Shown: positions 1 to 10,980 of the stretch, one piece after another
Layout of the letters: the number at the start of each line of letters is the position of its first letter
Numbering within the stretch: the stretch's first letter is position 1
DNA from: Lumbricus terrestris
Taxonomy: Eukaryota > Annelida > Clitellata > Crassiclitellata > Lumbricidae
Length of the DNA stretch: 64,000 bases
Reading direction: 5' to 3'
NCBI GenBank assembly: GCA_949752735.1
Contig: OX457046.1
Location: forward strand, 29,526,177-29,590,176
Program-made: the position numbers and the translations under genes
Notes under the pieces: model-generated
The model's input: the letters and a program-made list of their open reading frames with translations, nothing else
The model's database searches: none
What the model was told of the DNA's origin: nothing

Positions 1-55
1 CCGCCGCCGTCCTACCCATGGAAAGATGGGGTCGCCCGTATTATATTGCACGACG

Positions 56-62
56 ACGAGCG

Positions 63-93
<31 letters not shown>

Positions 94-175
94 GTGATGC
101 GACAGCTTCAAGTGATGCTCGACACATGTTCACGATGCCATGGACATCATCGTCGTTGTCGTCGTCGTCGTCCAG
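56..175. repeat. GC-rich trinucleotide repeats
   Basis: An imperfect (GCT)n run at about 60-95 is followed by a (CGT)n run at about 146-172. An open frame crosses them (alanine- and serine-rich), but it is only the translation of the repeats and I do not call it a gene. Confidence 0.8.
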
Positions 176-286
176 ACTGAATGGCGCGAAACAACACTCT
201 GCAGTCTCAACAATAGGTTGCAGCGGCAGAACATGCAGGAAATGAAATCGTTTATCAAGTATAGAGGCTATTATGTCATATGCAGA

Positions 287-455
287 GGTCTATACATATA
301 TATATATATGTATTTGTATATGTATATATGTATATGTATATATATATGTTTGTGTATGTATTGTATGTATGTATATATATATGTATAATTATGTATGTAT
401 GTATGTTTGTATGTATGTATGTATGTATGTATGTATGTATGTATGTACATATGAA
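287..455. repeat. (TA)n/(TATG)n microsatellite
   Basis: Alternating TA and TATG units, becoming near-perfect TATG from about 390. Open frames on both strands here are low-complexity MYVC/HTYI-type translations of the repeat. Confidence 0.9.
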
Positions 456-1559
456 ATTATGAATACATAGTAGCCTATATATCTGGGGGAAAAGGCGAGA
501 CGTTTGGGCAGACATCAACCCTTTTTGTCCGGTCATTTGCGGGAGGGAGGGATTGTTACGTGCAAAAATTGTCTGGGGAGGGGAGTATTACGTATGTATA
601 CGTACAAGAAAGCAACAGCTCTCAATTTCTTCTGGAAAAAGTCACTTCTGGGGATGGGGGGACTTCCCCACGTAGGCGCTTAAACACTGGTCTGTGTAAG
701 TATGTCTGTATGCCTGCTTGTCTGCACATCTGCTTATCTGTCTGTTTTTTTTATATGTGTGTACTATGTAGACTATCTGATTCAGTCGTCAAGCAAACAA
801 TACGTGTCGCAAAATCATGCCTGATCATGAATAACAGTTAACAACGCGATAGGCCTTAACGATCGCATACTTTCTATAGTCGCTGATATGGTATAGGTCC
901 CTACACTTTGATTGCGATATACACCGTATACATATATAAATATAGATATATATATGTACAGTCATTTTATACCCTAATTATCACGATCTCTTAATATGGA
1001 TAAACATGCGTAATTATAAATATTAAGGCATATTAGTTTATATCTAAAATATACAGTCACGTATAGATAAAGGATAATGCTCGCATTCGATTTGAATGCG
1101 TTGTTGCTTGCAGACGTCATTTAGCCAGGTATAATTAAGAAACCATAATATTATGACGGAAGTTTCAGTCGGCCTGTCGCCCAGGTGAGCGATAAGACTT
1201 GCAGTATATGGATCGACGAGCAGGTGATATAAGCTGGCTACTTGACGAAAGATATCTTTCACAATCGTCGTTGACTACCGCTATAGTAGACCGTCGTGTA
1301 CACTGTATAGATTTTATGCGATCAAGTTCTGCTTTCGATATTGAAGGCCAAGGTTTGCTGTTCTTCTTCTCTCGGTAAACCAAGACTTTGTAGGTGTGAT
1401 TAATAGAGACCCGCTTGCCAGTGAGTAGCCCTATCTGCTTCAAGTTTACCTGAAAGGGATGACTGCTGATTTTAGATAATTATATCTATGACGATCAATG
1501 TAATGTGGCGACTTCTAATCTTTACCTTTCAATTTCCTTAATTCGCTTGATCACCTTTT
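456..1559. other. unassigned stretch with one weak minus-strand ORF
   Basis: No recognised gene. On the minus strand a 92-codon open frame (1165-1443) follows a reasonable acceptor-like sequence ending CCCTTTCAG at about 1447. Its product is basic and serine-rich and not low-complexity, but I recognise no domain and see no clear partner exon. It could be an orphan exon or chance. Confidence 0.3.
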
Positions 1560-1833
1560 GCCTGACCTTGCTTTGTGACCTTCGTTTGACCTCCGTCTGA
1601 CCTTGGTTCGATGACCTTCGCTTGATCGTATCACGCTTCTGGTGACCTTCGCCTGACCTTGTCTTCGTGACCTTCGATCTAACTTAACCTAAACCTTCCT
1701 CTGCAACTTGAACTGACCTTCGATTAACCTTCACCTTGACCTTTGTCGTCAAACTCTGCTCGATAACCTCGCTTGACCTTTACCACATGTTGCCCTTTGA
1801 CCTTCAGTCCATGACCTTCACACGACCTTCCCT
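1560..1833. promoter_or_regulatory. cluster of TGACCTT-type hexamers
   Basis: About a dozen copies of TGACCT, mostly TGACCTT, lie within 270 bp at irregular 10-25 bp spacing. The reverse complement AAGGTCA is the core half-site of nuclear receptors (ERR and NR5A types bind it as monomers). It may be a degenerate minisatellite or a receptor-binding cluster; sequence alone cannot say which. Confidence 0.4.
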
Positions 1834-1924
1834 TTCTTCGGCTGGATAATTAAAACCGATGTCGATGGCGAGAATTCGAGACGCTGGCAATTTTTCTCGA
1901 CTGCAGCTAATGCGTCTGATGGAC

Positions 1925-1931
1925 TATATAT
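1925..1931 (+). promoter_or_regulatory. possible TATA box
   Basis: CTATATATGC lies about 50 bp before an ATG at 1977 in fair context (AAAACATGG), which opens 79 codons of unrecognised sequence (1977-2216). The TGACCTT cluster ends about 90 bp upstream. AT-rich words are common in this window, so the call is weak. Confidence 0.2.
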
Positions 1932-2504
1932 GCTTATAGAAGCCGCGAGGCAAGTCTCGCCTTATAACGACAAAACATGGCTTTCAGACGAGGCAAGTTC
2001 AGGCGAGTAAGGACCGATGTATCAGGCGGAAAGATGGATACGTTCCTTCTCCAGTATCCTTCTCGTCGACGTCCTTTGACCTCTAATGGAAGCGACGTGA
2101 GGGAGGGAGTTACCGAGTTTTATAATTGTGTATCCATATATGCATATGTACGTGCGTTTGTGCGTAGGCATGTATGTTACAAGACGCTTAATTTAGCGCC
2201 TTTTAGAATCGCATAAAGGCAGCGCGTCAAACGTAAGACCCTCTTATAGAATCTGGTGATCGGATTATGCGGACTGTGAGCTGAGTAGTCATGAGTTGGG
2301 GATGCATGGATGGAAGTCGTTTCGTATCTCTGGGCGACAGCGACACGAGAAGTCTGATTCCAATTTCAATATCATGAAGTCTCGGCTTTTAGGGAAGCTG
2401 CTTTTCGGCTTTCTTCCATTCAACGCCATGGATGGCAGTTCCAATTGGCTACAGAGCGGGATGAATGAGTGGTGTCATGCATGTCACGCATGTCACATGC
2501 ACAC

Positions 2505-2640
2505 GCGCATATATAGTTATATACACACTATTATATATAATATATACACACTATTATATATAATTATATACTATATACACTATTATATATAATATATTAT
2601 ATAGGCTACACTATTATATACATGTACAATATATACACTA
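2505..2640. repeat. TATACACACTATTATATA minisatellite
   Basis: Five imperfect copies of an AT-rich unit built on 'tacactattatata', spaced 25-35 bp apart. Non-coding. Confidence 0.7.
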
Positions 2641-2700
2641 TCAATCTGGCGTGGAATAACGAGAACGGCATCGAATATCTACGGGCACTGGTCCCTCCGT

Positions 2701-2754
<54 letters not shown>
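2701..2754. repeat. (ATG)n microsatellite
   Basis: About 18 uninterrupted ATG units. Overlapping poly-Met and poly-Ile frames are repeat translations. Confidence 0.95.
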
Positions 2755-2755
<1 letters not shown>

Positions 2756-2824
2756 ATGTTTCATATCCATGCATATATGTACTATTATATTTATGTATTG
2801 TATATATCGACCTGCTGGGGTTGG

Positions 2825-2995
2825 CTGCAGCACCTCTGAGTAGTTTTCTGATGGGTGTTTTATGTAAATGAATGAATGAATGAATGAATGAATGAATGAA
2901 TGAATGAATGAATGAATGAATGAATGAACGAATGAATGCCTGAATGATTGAATGAATGAATGAATGAATGAATGAATGAATGAATAAATATGGTC
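2825..2995 (+). repeat. retroelement 3' tail leading into (TGAA)n
   Basis: The words 'cacctctgagtagttttctgatgggtg' in degraded form are the 3' tail seen at 8235 and 18360. The tail runs directly into about 30 TGAA units (2867-2993), as at 8300. Confidence 0.7.
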
Positions 2996-3275
2996 AGCGC
3001 TTTGGGCTCTCTCTGCTCTTCTAAGCAGGCAGATCTCCTTACCCCCTCGGTCACGCACTTCTATTACGCAGAGCCGTGCATTTTTCTTGTTGGCTCTGCA
3101 ATCTGGAACGGGCTCCTTGTGGAACTATACGCCATATAGAGCCTATAGCACCCTTTCGACCAAGCTCTACTCTAGCCTCAAGACTGGTCAGTGTATATCG
3201 GGGTTGGTTTGGGAGCACTTCTGAATTGACAATCTTGGAGGAGCCTGTATAAATCTCTTAAACGAATTAAAATAT
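2996..3275 (+). mobile_element. decayed L2/CR1-type LINE 3' end
   Basis: Frame-broken sequence that in one frame reads like the LINE C-terminal block (a GSAIWNGL motif near 3100). It is followed by a tail 'gggagcacttctgaattg' then 'gtataaatctc', matching the better-preserved ends at 18408 and 26910. Heavily mutated. Confidence 0.5.
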
Positions 3276-3311
3276 ACTCATAGAATAAGACTACATTTAG
3301 CAATCAATCAA

Positions 3312-3430
3312 TACATCATCAATCGACCAGCCAGCCAGCCAGTCAGCCAGTCAGCCAGTCAGTCAGTCAGTCAGTCAGTCAGTCAGTCAGTCAGTCAGTC
3401 AGTCAGTCAGTCAGTCAGTCAGTCAGTCAA
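3312..3430. repeat. (CAGT)n microsatellite
   Basis: First (CCAG)n/(CAGC)n, then about 18 perfect GTCA units, fading into CAAT-rich repeats to about 3500. Confidence 0.95.
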
Positions 3431-3589
3431 CCTGTCAGCAAATCAATAAATTAATCAATAAATCAATATGTCAATCAGTCAATCAATCAATGAGTCAATC
3501 AACCGCACATTTAATTAGAAAAAATAAATTTGACAGGAAAACAAATGACTTAATATTACTGACCCAGAAATTTCAGAAACTAGTCTTTT

Positions 3590-3870
3590 GAAATCGTCAA
3601 GAGCTAGCCAGGTCACCTCTAGTAGAGTATACAACAAGACTTTTAAAAACATTTTAGAACTGCACAACCCGCAATTTTAATCCAGTCTGGGTTTGGTGGC
3701 AAAAATTTCTCACGACTTTTTTTAGTCGTTTGTGAGAATTTTTCCTAACAAATGTCGATGAAATTTTTTGCCGGATGACAGCCATCAGAATTTTTTTACC
3801 CGAAAAGTCGGTTTTTCTTCCGCGGTCAGCGTGTGGTCTACTCACCTCAAAATTTACCAGTAGGCCTATA
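3590..3870. other. unassigned stretch
   Basis: AT-rich, with a TTTAGTCGT motif like the GATGAC..GTCATC hairpins of hAT-like elements elsewhere in the window. Probably an old fragment; no gene seen. Confidence 0.3.
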
Positions 3871-4000
3871 CAGCCCTGGTGTATACCCGCGTATACGCCC
3901 TGGTTTTTCGCGTTGAGTATACGATGCCGTTTTTCCCGGAGGTAAGTAAACGCCGTATACCCGCGTACACCCTTGATTACAGCCCTGATTATAGTAAGGG
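3871..4000. mobile_element. MITE-like sequence with GTATACCCGCG repeats
   Basis: 'gtatacccgcgtatac' near the left end and 'gtatacccgcgtacac' near the right, bounded by CAGCCCTG-type words. A related 'gtatacccgcgcataccc' occurs near 14695. Ends and target duplication are not resolved. Confidence 0.35.
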
Positions 4001-4011
4001 CTGATTATAGA

Positions 4012-4127
4012 CTTGACTGGTTGGATTTGTCTTTGGATGAGAGCACAATTTAAATGACATAAATTATTCTTGTAATTTATGTCATTTAAATTGTGCTCTC
4101 ATCCAAAGACAAATCCAACCAGTCAAG
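4012..4127. repeat. perfect 55-bp palindrome with 6-nt loop
   Basis: The arms 4012-4066 and 4073-4127 are exact reverse complements by base-by-base reading, around the loop TTCTTG. Flanks show no convincing target duplication. It could be a foldback MITE or a long-hairpin transcript source. Confidence 0.95.
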
Positions 4128-4149
4128 GCTAAAGACATTCTATAGGTAT

Positions 4150-4240
4150 TATATTGTATTTGATAAACTGCTTTTTGTACCTGATAGCGGTGTGTCTAAC
4201 AGTTTTTGTTACCATTAAACGAATATAATAATAATAAAAA
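4150..4240 (+). mobile_element. LINE/SINE 3' tail fragment
   Basis: 'gcggtgtgtctaacag' followed by 'ttaaacgaatataataat' matches the tail of the tRNA-derived SINE at 34895-35274 and resembles the LINE tail near 19800. It ends in (AAT)n. Confidence 0.5.
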
Positions 4241-4400
4241 GGCGCTTTATACAAAAAATTAATACGATACGAGCACGCTGTAAGGATTCAAAATTATTCT
4301 TGGTTGTGTGTTCTATGTTGCCAGATATTCAGTTTTGCTCATGACGGTTTCATTGGCAAGCAATTTGTAGACGACCATTGGTGTATATATAGCTCACATG

Positions 4401-4567
<167 letters not shown>

Positions 4568-4589
4568 CGCACACGCACACACACATATA

Positions 4590-4690
4590 CAGGGCGGGTA
4601 AAAAAAGACCCCTACGGTTTTTTGCCATGGCTGTAACTAATAGGTTCTCAAAATGGATTTTCCATCTTCACATTACCAAAGGTAGGAGGA
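4590..4690 (+). mobile_element. mariner-like terminal fragment
   Basis: Starts TA then CAGGGCGGGTAAAAAAAG, like the ends of the elements at 9008 and 40304. Only the first ~100 bp is recognisable. Confidence 0.5.
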
Positions 4691-4829
4691 GTTGCCATTC
4701 TTTGTTCCCATCACGTATTGGTTCAGACTGTATAATGTAAGCCAGGGCTTTCTGTTTTCGATTCTAATTGTCCTCGACATTTCCCCGACTGTCCCTGCTT
4801 ATTACTCTTGTTCGCTGCCCATTATCGTC

Positions 4830-5700
4830 CTCGAAGTTCCTCGTCGTTCTCGTCATCACCATCATCGTCGTAGTCATCGTCATCATCATCACCGTCGTCA
4901 TCATCATTACCACCGTCCTCATCGTCATCATTAGCAGCAACCGCAGCAAGAAAACGTCTTAGTCTCTTTCTCCTCTTCTACTTGGCGTCTCCATCTCCTC
5001 TAACCATTCCATCATCTCCTCCTCCTCCTCCTCCTCCTGCTACGTGCAATTGCTTCATCTCCTAATCCCCTACCTTCCACATCTATTCTTCCATATTCCG
5101 CCTATTGCTTCTCTTCCTCCAATTATTTCGCCTCTTACACCGCTTTCTTCTCCATCTAATTCTCTTCCCTCATCTTTTGGAGTCTCCAGGTGTTCCCCTC
5201 CTCCTTCTCCTTCTCCTCATTCCATACTCCTCCTCTTCCTCCTCCTCTTCCTCCTCCTCCTCTTCCTCCACCTCTTCCTCCTCCTCTTACTCCTCCTCTT
5301 TCTCCTCCTCCTCTTCTTACTCCTCTTCCTCCTCCTCTTCCTCCTCCTCTTCTTCCTCCTCTTCCTCCTCCTTCTCCTCTTCCTGCTCCTCCTCTTCTTC
5401 CTCTTCCTCCTCCTCTTCCTTCTCCTCCTCCTCTTACTCCTCCTCTTTCTCCTCCTCCTCTTCTTACTCCTCTTCCTCCTCCTCTTCCTCCTCCTCTTCT
5501 TCCTCCTCTTCCTCCTCCTTCTCCTCTTCCTTCTCCTCTTCCTGCTCCTCCTCTTCTTCCTCTTCCTCCTCCTCTTCCTTCTCCTCCTCCTCTTCCTCCT
5601 CCTCTTTCTCCTCCTCTTTCTCCTCCTCCTCCTCCTCTTCCTCCTCCTCCTCCTCCTCCTCCTCCTCCTCATTTTCTCTTCCTCCTCCTCTTCCTCCTTC
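4830..5700. repeat. polypyrimidine (CCT/CTT)n tract
   Basis: CAT/CGT-rich repeats (4850-4935), then a nearly pure pyrimidine strand from about 5010 to 5690. Blocks of ~150 bp recur (for example the 'cttactcctcctctttctcc' block near 5287 and again near 5433), so it grew by internal duplication. The 150-240-codon frames here are homopolymer-like and not genes. Confidence 0.95.
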
Positions 5701-5949
5701 CATTGTTATTCCTCTCGTTTCTTCTTATGCCTCCTTCTTCGCCTTTTCTTCTCGCTCCGTTGAACATCAGACGTTGAAGCATCTAATCGGATTATTAGAT
5801 ATAGACTATATTTACCCAGTGCGCCAGGTAATAACGTGATGCAGCCGAGAGACGTTACTCCGACGTCGCTTCTCGTCTTTTTGCGTTACATCCTGTAATT
5901 ATTCGAAGTTCCTTAGCGGCTAATTTTGAACGTCGTTTACATTTTAATA

Positions 5950-6322
5950 CAGTGTTTCCCAACCTTTTATGAGTTTAGAGCAACTTTTTCTAAGTTGGAG
6001 GGGAACTTTTTCTAAGTTGGAGGACACGAGAGCCACTTTTTCTTAGCTGAAGGACATTATGAGGCCACAAGACCAAAACTTAATTAACTAGAGGCATATA
6101 ATATTGTTATAATTGAATCAAAGTAGAGTGCTTGATGCTATTTATAGACGTCAAAGTAAAATAATTGTTAACAGAAAATATATAGGCATATGTGTTAATG
6201 TTATATCCTGTTCAAATTTCTATGTATTTCATATATGTTTTGCTAATTCTTTGAGAGATAAGGGCCATTTTTGAAGTCTGACGAGCCACTTCTGGCTCGC
6301 GGGCCACGGCTGGGAACCACTG
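5950..6322. mobile_element. hAT-like non-autonomous element
   Basis: The left end CAGTGTTTCCCAACCTTTT and right end GGCTGGGAACCACTG are inverted repeats typical of hAT elements. Flanks TTTTAATA and TTTTGACA agree at 6 of 8 positions, as expected of an aged 8-bp target duplication. No transposase. Confidence 0.75.
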
Positions 6323-7019
6323 TTTTGACATAACAATTGCGTGTTCGGCTATTTGTCTATTATAGTATATAGTGGTTTATCAACACACGTGCATGTTCCT
6401 CCTTGTTAAATATATAAATATAATATATTAATACATATATTATAATATTAGCCTATATAGGCTACAGCCGCTACATTATATCATCACACCTCTGGAGAAA
6501 ATCGTTTCAATCCGATGTCAGTGGGGCGTTTATTTATTGCCTTAAGAATGGATCAGCCAACCGCTTAAATTTACGAAGTTTTAATGTTGTCCGAAGTTTT
6601 CCGGTCAAATTTTCTCAATACATCAACAATCCAACCTTTAAATCACTTAGAATGTGTGGTTTGAATCCATTTAGACACAAGGCCTATTACTCTAACACGC
6701 TGCCAGCACATGCAGACTTAGTATAGATGACCCATCGTATGTGTATATAATTCAAGCTCTAGTGGTCGCCATTTCTACCGAGCGCAATACCGGATATCCG
6801 GTAATCACCGTATAGCCTGAATACCAGGCACGCATGCCTGGAGCAGTGCAAGTGTCGGTGACATTTCGTTGGGCATGGCTGTCCTTCAGATTACATGTCA
6901 TGTCCAATTTGATTGACCTGCAGTTAGACTTAAGGTTAAACTTCCCTTCAGGAAACGCCCATTAAATCATGGTTTTGATAAGAACTGTCTTCACTCGAAG
7001 TCATCGACCTGCGCCAACT
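6323..7019. other. unassigned AT-rich stretch
   Basis: No gene or defined repeat recognised. Short palindromic words such as 'caggcacgcatgcctg' (about 6826) are present. Confidence 0.3.
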
Positions 7020-7375
7020 TTAGCAACGGTGTGCGTGTGCGCGCATTCGTGGTTATGCACGTGAGTGTGCACGTGTGTGCGTGTCTAAATGCGTGTGTGC
7101 ATGTATAATTATGTGTGCGTGTATAGATGTAGCCTAGTGGGTATATATATATATATATAATTATATATATATGACATTGGATGTGTGTATGTGTGTGTGT
7201 AGATGTAGTGGGTACCTGTATATTATATATAGATCTATATAATTATAAGTATATATGACATTGGACGTGTGTTTGTTCGTGTGTGTGTGCGTGTGTAGAT
7301 GTGGCATGTGTGTGTTTGTGTGTGCTTGTGTGTGTTTGTGTGTTTGTGTGTGTGACTGTGTGTGTGTGTGTGTTG
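7020..7375. repeat. GT-rich and TA-rich simple repeats
   Basis: Imperfect (GT)n/(GTGTGC)n with two (TA)n patches. The segment 'tatatgacattggaYgtgtgt' occurs twice (about 7168 and 7253), so the block was partly duplicated. Confidence 0.8.
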
Positions 7376-7470
7376 CTGTATGCTGATTGCCTTGAATAGA
7401 TAAGATCCGAGCGAAATGGTTTTCGGCTTTATCAGACCGCGGGGAGTTACTCTCATGCAGAGGATACCAG
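7376..7470 (+). other. possible 5' non-coding exon of the Kv1 gene
   Basis: The sequence ends at a near-perfect splice donor, ATACCAG then GTAAGT at 7471. It lies about 1 kb before the first coding Kv1 exon on the same strand. The frame open before the donor is not in phase with the Kv1 start whichever acceptor (8493 or 8506) is used, so if it is spliced it is 5' untranslated. Its own start is not visible. Confidence 0.35.
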
Positions 7471-7920
7471 GTAAGTTTTACCTGGAGTGGTTCATTCGTC
7501 TTTCGCTTGCGCTATTCACGTCGTGCACGTCTATTCTCGCGAAAACGTCAGAGCCGCTGTCGCTTCTTTTGAGGAGGTCGTGTGCACCACCGTCATCTTC
7601 TTTAACAATATCTAATTACACTCCTCGAATTATTTCAGCATAAAATAAGTATGGAGATCGATCGATGGATCGATTTCACTAACCCCTTTAATTGATTTCC
7701 GGTATGTCATTTTGTTCGTGGTTATCACTGAATATAATCGTTCGGCTTCACGTCATAACTCGCGAACATGACCGTCTCTGATTTGATAAGAAATATATAA
7801 TTGTAAGCTTGGATGAATCAAGAGTCAGAGTGGAATCTTTTGAATTCTTAATCGCCTATAACCGTAATTTGATCACTGATACGAGAGGTCGATGCGGTTA
7901 AATGCGGTTATGTTACCATG
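7471..7920. other. unassigned stretch, possibly first Kv1 intron
   Basis: No gene signal; AT-rich with no defined repeat. Confidence 0.3.
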
Positions 7921-7924
7921 AACC

Positions 7925-8215
7925 GTTTTGTCTGTCTGTGTCTGTCTGGGTCTGTCTGTGTCTGTCTGTGTCTGTCTGTCTCTGTCTGTGTCTGCCTGTC
8001 TCTGTCTGTGTCTGTCTGTGTCTGTCTGTGTCTGTCTGTGTCTGTCTGTCTCTGTCTGTGTCTGCCTGTCTCTGTCTGTCTCAGTCTGTCTGGCTGGTTC
8101 TGTCTGTCTTTGTCTGTATGTCTCTGTCTATCTGTCTCTCTCTGTATGTATGGCTGGCTATCTGTCTGTATGTATGGCTGGCTATCTGTCTGTCTTTGTC
8201 TGGCTGTTTGTCAGG
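7925..8215. repeat. (TCTG)n microsatellite
   Basis: TCTGTCTGTG units with variants, drifting to 'tatggctggctatctg' copies at the 3' end. The three long frames are [12 protein letters not shown] repeat translations. Confidence 0.95.
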
Positions 8216-8234
8216 CGTGAGAGAGACAGGTAGA

Positions 8235-8345
8235 CCTCTCTCACTTCTTGAGCGTCTCTGAGTAGTTTCTTGAAGGGGCGCTATATAAATGCTCTAAATG
8301 AATGAATGAATGAATGAATGAATGAATGAATGAATGAATGAATGA
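8235..8345 (+). mobile_element. SINE/LINE 3' tail plus (ATGA)n
   Basis: 'gcgtctctgagtagtttctt' followed by 'gaaggggcgctatataaatg' is the best-preserved copy of the tail shared by L2-type LINEs and tRNA-SINEs in this window. It runs into about 12 ATGA units. A second short tail, 'ggcgctatagaaat', lies at 8400. Confidence 0.75.
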
Positions 8346-8509
8346 ACGCATATTTTCTCGCATTGAGAGCGCTATACCGAATACCCATGACTGTTAGCGG
8401 CGCTATAGAAATAACTAATTACATTACATTATATTAAAGAAAAAATTATTATTATTATTACATTATATAATGTCGTCGTCGTCTTCCTTCCAGGTCTTGC
8501 CTACAGAGG

Positions 8510-8911
8510 ATGTCGCAGACCGACTGGGACCTGGCCACCCTCGACGGGGGTGGTGGTGGTGGTGGTCCCCCTGGGTTCCCTGACGATGAGAAACCCCGGC
8601 GACGAACAACAACCGACTTCACGGAGCGCATCACCATCAACGTCAGCGGTCTCCGGTTCGAGACCCAGCGGTCGACGGTCGAGAGGTACGGCGAAACGCT
8701 GCTCGGTGACCCCTCGAAGAGGGATCGGTACTACGATGCCATGCGGAACGAGTACTTCTTCGACCGGAACAGGCCGAGCTTCGACGCCATTCTCTACTAC
8801 TATCAGAGTGGAGGCAGACTGCGGCGACCGGTCAATGTTCCGCTGGATGTGTTCACCGAGGAGGTCAAGTTCTACGAGATAGGCGAGCAAGCCATCGAAC
8901 AATACCTACTG
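8510..8911 (+). CDS. KCNA/Shaker-like: Kv1 (Shaker-type) potassium channel, coding exon 1: N-terminus and T1 domain
   Basis: Encodes residues 1-134 of a voltage-gated K+ channel alpha subunit. A glycine-rich N-terminus (residues 13-19) precedes a T1 tetramerisation domain (about 38-130) containing [33 protein letters not shown] and [15 protein letters not shown], hallmarks of Kv1 rather than Kv2-4. T1 drives subfamily-specific tetramer assembly on the cytoplasmic face. Start: ATG at 8510, just after acceptor-like AGs at 8493 and 8506; an in-frame TAA lies at 8468-8470. The exon ends CTACTG then GTAGGC at phase 0. Joining to 12692 restores the conserved T1-S1 linker ([13 protein letters not shown]). 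No clear N-terminal inactivation ball is visible. Additional upstream coding exons cannot be excluded. Confidence 0.95.
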
Positions 8912-9007
8912 GTAGGCGTTGAAGATTTTAAGTGGCTATTGTGGCATTGGCTAATTTAAAGTTTAAGCGCGCACACACACATGCACGCACACGCACACAT
9001 ACATATA

Positions 9008-9180
9008 CAGGGTGGGTAAAAAAAATCCCCTCTATGGTTTTTGCCAATATCTTGACCAAAAGTAGGAATTTTGAAATGAAATTTTACAGGCTTATAGACA
9101 ATTCATATTGACACACCAAGACCAGATTTCATCAAAATATTTCAAACAGAACAAAAGTTATATCACTTTTAGTGAGGCCA
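9008..9180 (+). mobile_element. mariner-like terminal inverted repeat fragment
   Basis: After TA at 9006, CAGGGTGGGTAAAAAAAATC and the following 170 bp match the left end of the element at 40304 (shared words 'caatatcttgacc', 'aaaagttatatcactttta'). The rest of the element is missing. Confidence 0.65.
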
Positions 9181-9260
9181 CATCGCTTCTGAAAGGCTCT
9201 TGCTAGCTGTGAGAAGCGCTTTATAACTAGTCAGATACAATACAATACAATGCATACATG
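9181..9260 (+). mobile_element. L2-type LINE 3' tail with (ATACA)n
   Basis: 'cttctgaaaggctcttgc' followed by 'gagaagcgctttataact' then (ATACA)n is the same tail as at 27130-27205. It abuts the mariner-like fragment, suggesting 5'-truncated insertion. Confidence 0.65.
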
Positions 9261-10202
9261 CATGCATGCGTGATACATACATAAGTTTACGTGCACTGTA
9301 TAGGCCTATACATACATATGGTACATGCAGGCATAGGCTACTGATAGACGCAAAGGTTTCATATAATTATGGGAGGAGTGGAGGTTAGAAGGAAGAAAAC
9401 GTATATAGGCTATATGCTCAGGTAAAATTAATGTTTTATACGCTTTCATTTTGATCTAATTAATAACTCGTGAAGCGTCCATGTTTCAAGGGTTGCGACC
9501 CTATAATCAAAAACGTTGAAGAAGATAAGACGTATTTGCCTAACTACAGTTGTATGCACAGCTGCGATAAAATTGTTGAGTCGCAAATCATGAAGCTCGC
9601 AGTCGGATCATAATAATAAATTATAGTTATATCATACATAAGCACAAAACGCAACACAGCACATGAGAGGGGTACATATATAATTATATATAATATTATA
9701 ATATTATACAATATCTTATACAATATATACACTAAATATTATGATTCGGATGTGATACATATAAAATAAATATTATATATGCCTAAAACCTAAGTAAATT
9801 TTGGATCAGCAGATAAGACAGACTCTTAGATAAAAACCGGTATATATCAAAATTAGGCAAACGTTTGAAGATCGACAGATCAGAGATTAGCGATAAGAAG
9901 TTAACTTTGAACGGAAAACAGAAACCTCAGGTGTGATAAAATGCCTAAACCCATCATGCACCGCTTTACAATGATCCAAACTTCCGCTTATTTTTCAGGA
10001 AGTAAACTGTAGCAATTTCATTTTCTAAGAGGGGACGGGTAATCTATCTAAGAATCTTGACATTTGAACATCTGAAGCTGTTCTCTTTGTGTTTTCATTC
10101 AATAAAGTGCGATCAGCAATAGTTATGGCAAATTGAATACCGTTACTTACTTACTTATTCGTGGCACGAACAAGTAGCTTAGAGACTAGCGAGCTCTATG
10201 CA

Positions 10203-10340
10203 GCGCTTAAACAAATAAGTGCATGAACGCTCCTTAACTTCCCCGTATGTGCAGGCCAAATAAGTGGATGAACGGCGTTCAGATTTGAAAATAAGTGCAT
10301 GGACGCCGTCCATGACCGTCCAGGCACACTTTAAGCCCTG
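10203..10340 (-). mobile_element. hAT-like repeat with CAGGGCTTAAAGTG end
   Basis: Internal 'aagtgcatggacgccgtcca' and the terminal 'cactttaagccctg' are the reverse complement of the copy at 19190. Repeated AAATAAGTG..GGACGC words form an internal repeat. The left boundary is unclear. Confidence 0.5.
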
Positions 10341-10980
10341 GCTCTCTGGCATTGCTGCGATAAGTGTTCGAAGAGAGTAAGCTTATATGGCTATCCATGC
10401 GTGTAGGCCTATAGGTAGAGAAGCTTAAAGAATTTTCTGCTTCATTCAGTAATTCACCCGCTAAAGAGCTAATAGAGTTAATTTATCAAGTGCGTATACG
10501 TGGTATCTATAGCACTAAAACATAATCACGACATCATTTTTTTATTCCATGTCCGAGATGTTATTGACGCTGCTACAATAATTCTATTACCTGGCTTCAG
10601 ACCTACTGGTGTTTCTAATTCTACCAACACAAATTTCTTACTGCAAGCTTACTAAACTAAGTGTGAATCAAGAGGGCGATGGTAATTTATTTTAGGTGTT
10701 TAGCCATAAAAAGTCTCGTTCCTGTTTTAATGGCAGATTAGATTTATTGCGAACATTGAACAGCAATAGAGAACATCAGCTTATAATAATATATAGGCTA
10801 TATAATATATATAATATATACATACATATATAGGCCAACAATTAAAATGCGTTAAATCACGGAAAATTATGTGATGCCACCTGCAGTGAAACCATCAACA
10901 ATATTTTCACCCAATGAAAATAACTCCCGCTTATTATTTTGATTTTAACGTCAACAAAGAAGCCAAGTAATAGGTTCCAT

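Noticed and set aside
5044..5839. Three plus-strand frames of 195-244 codons and a 151-codon minus frame
   Set aside because: Pure Leu/Ser/Pro or Arg/Lys/Glu homopolymer-like translations of the CCT/CTT tract.
7902..8261. Cysteine/leucine/serine-rich frames of about 100-119 codons
   Set aside because: Translation of (TCTG)n in three frames.
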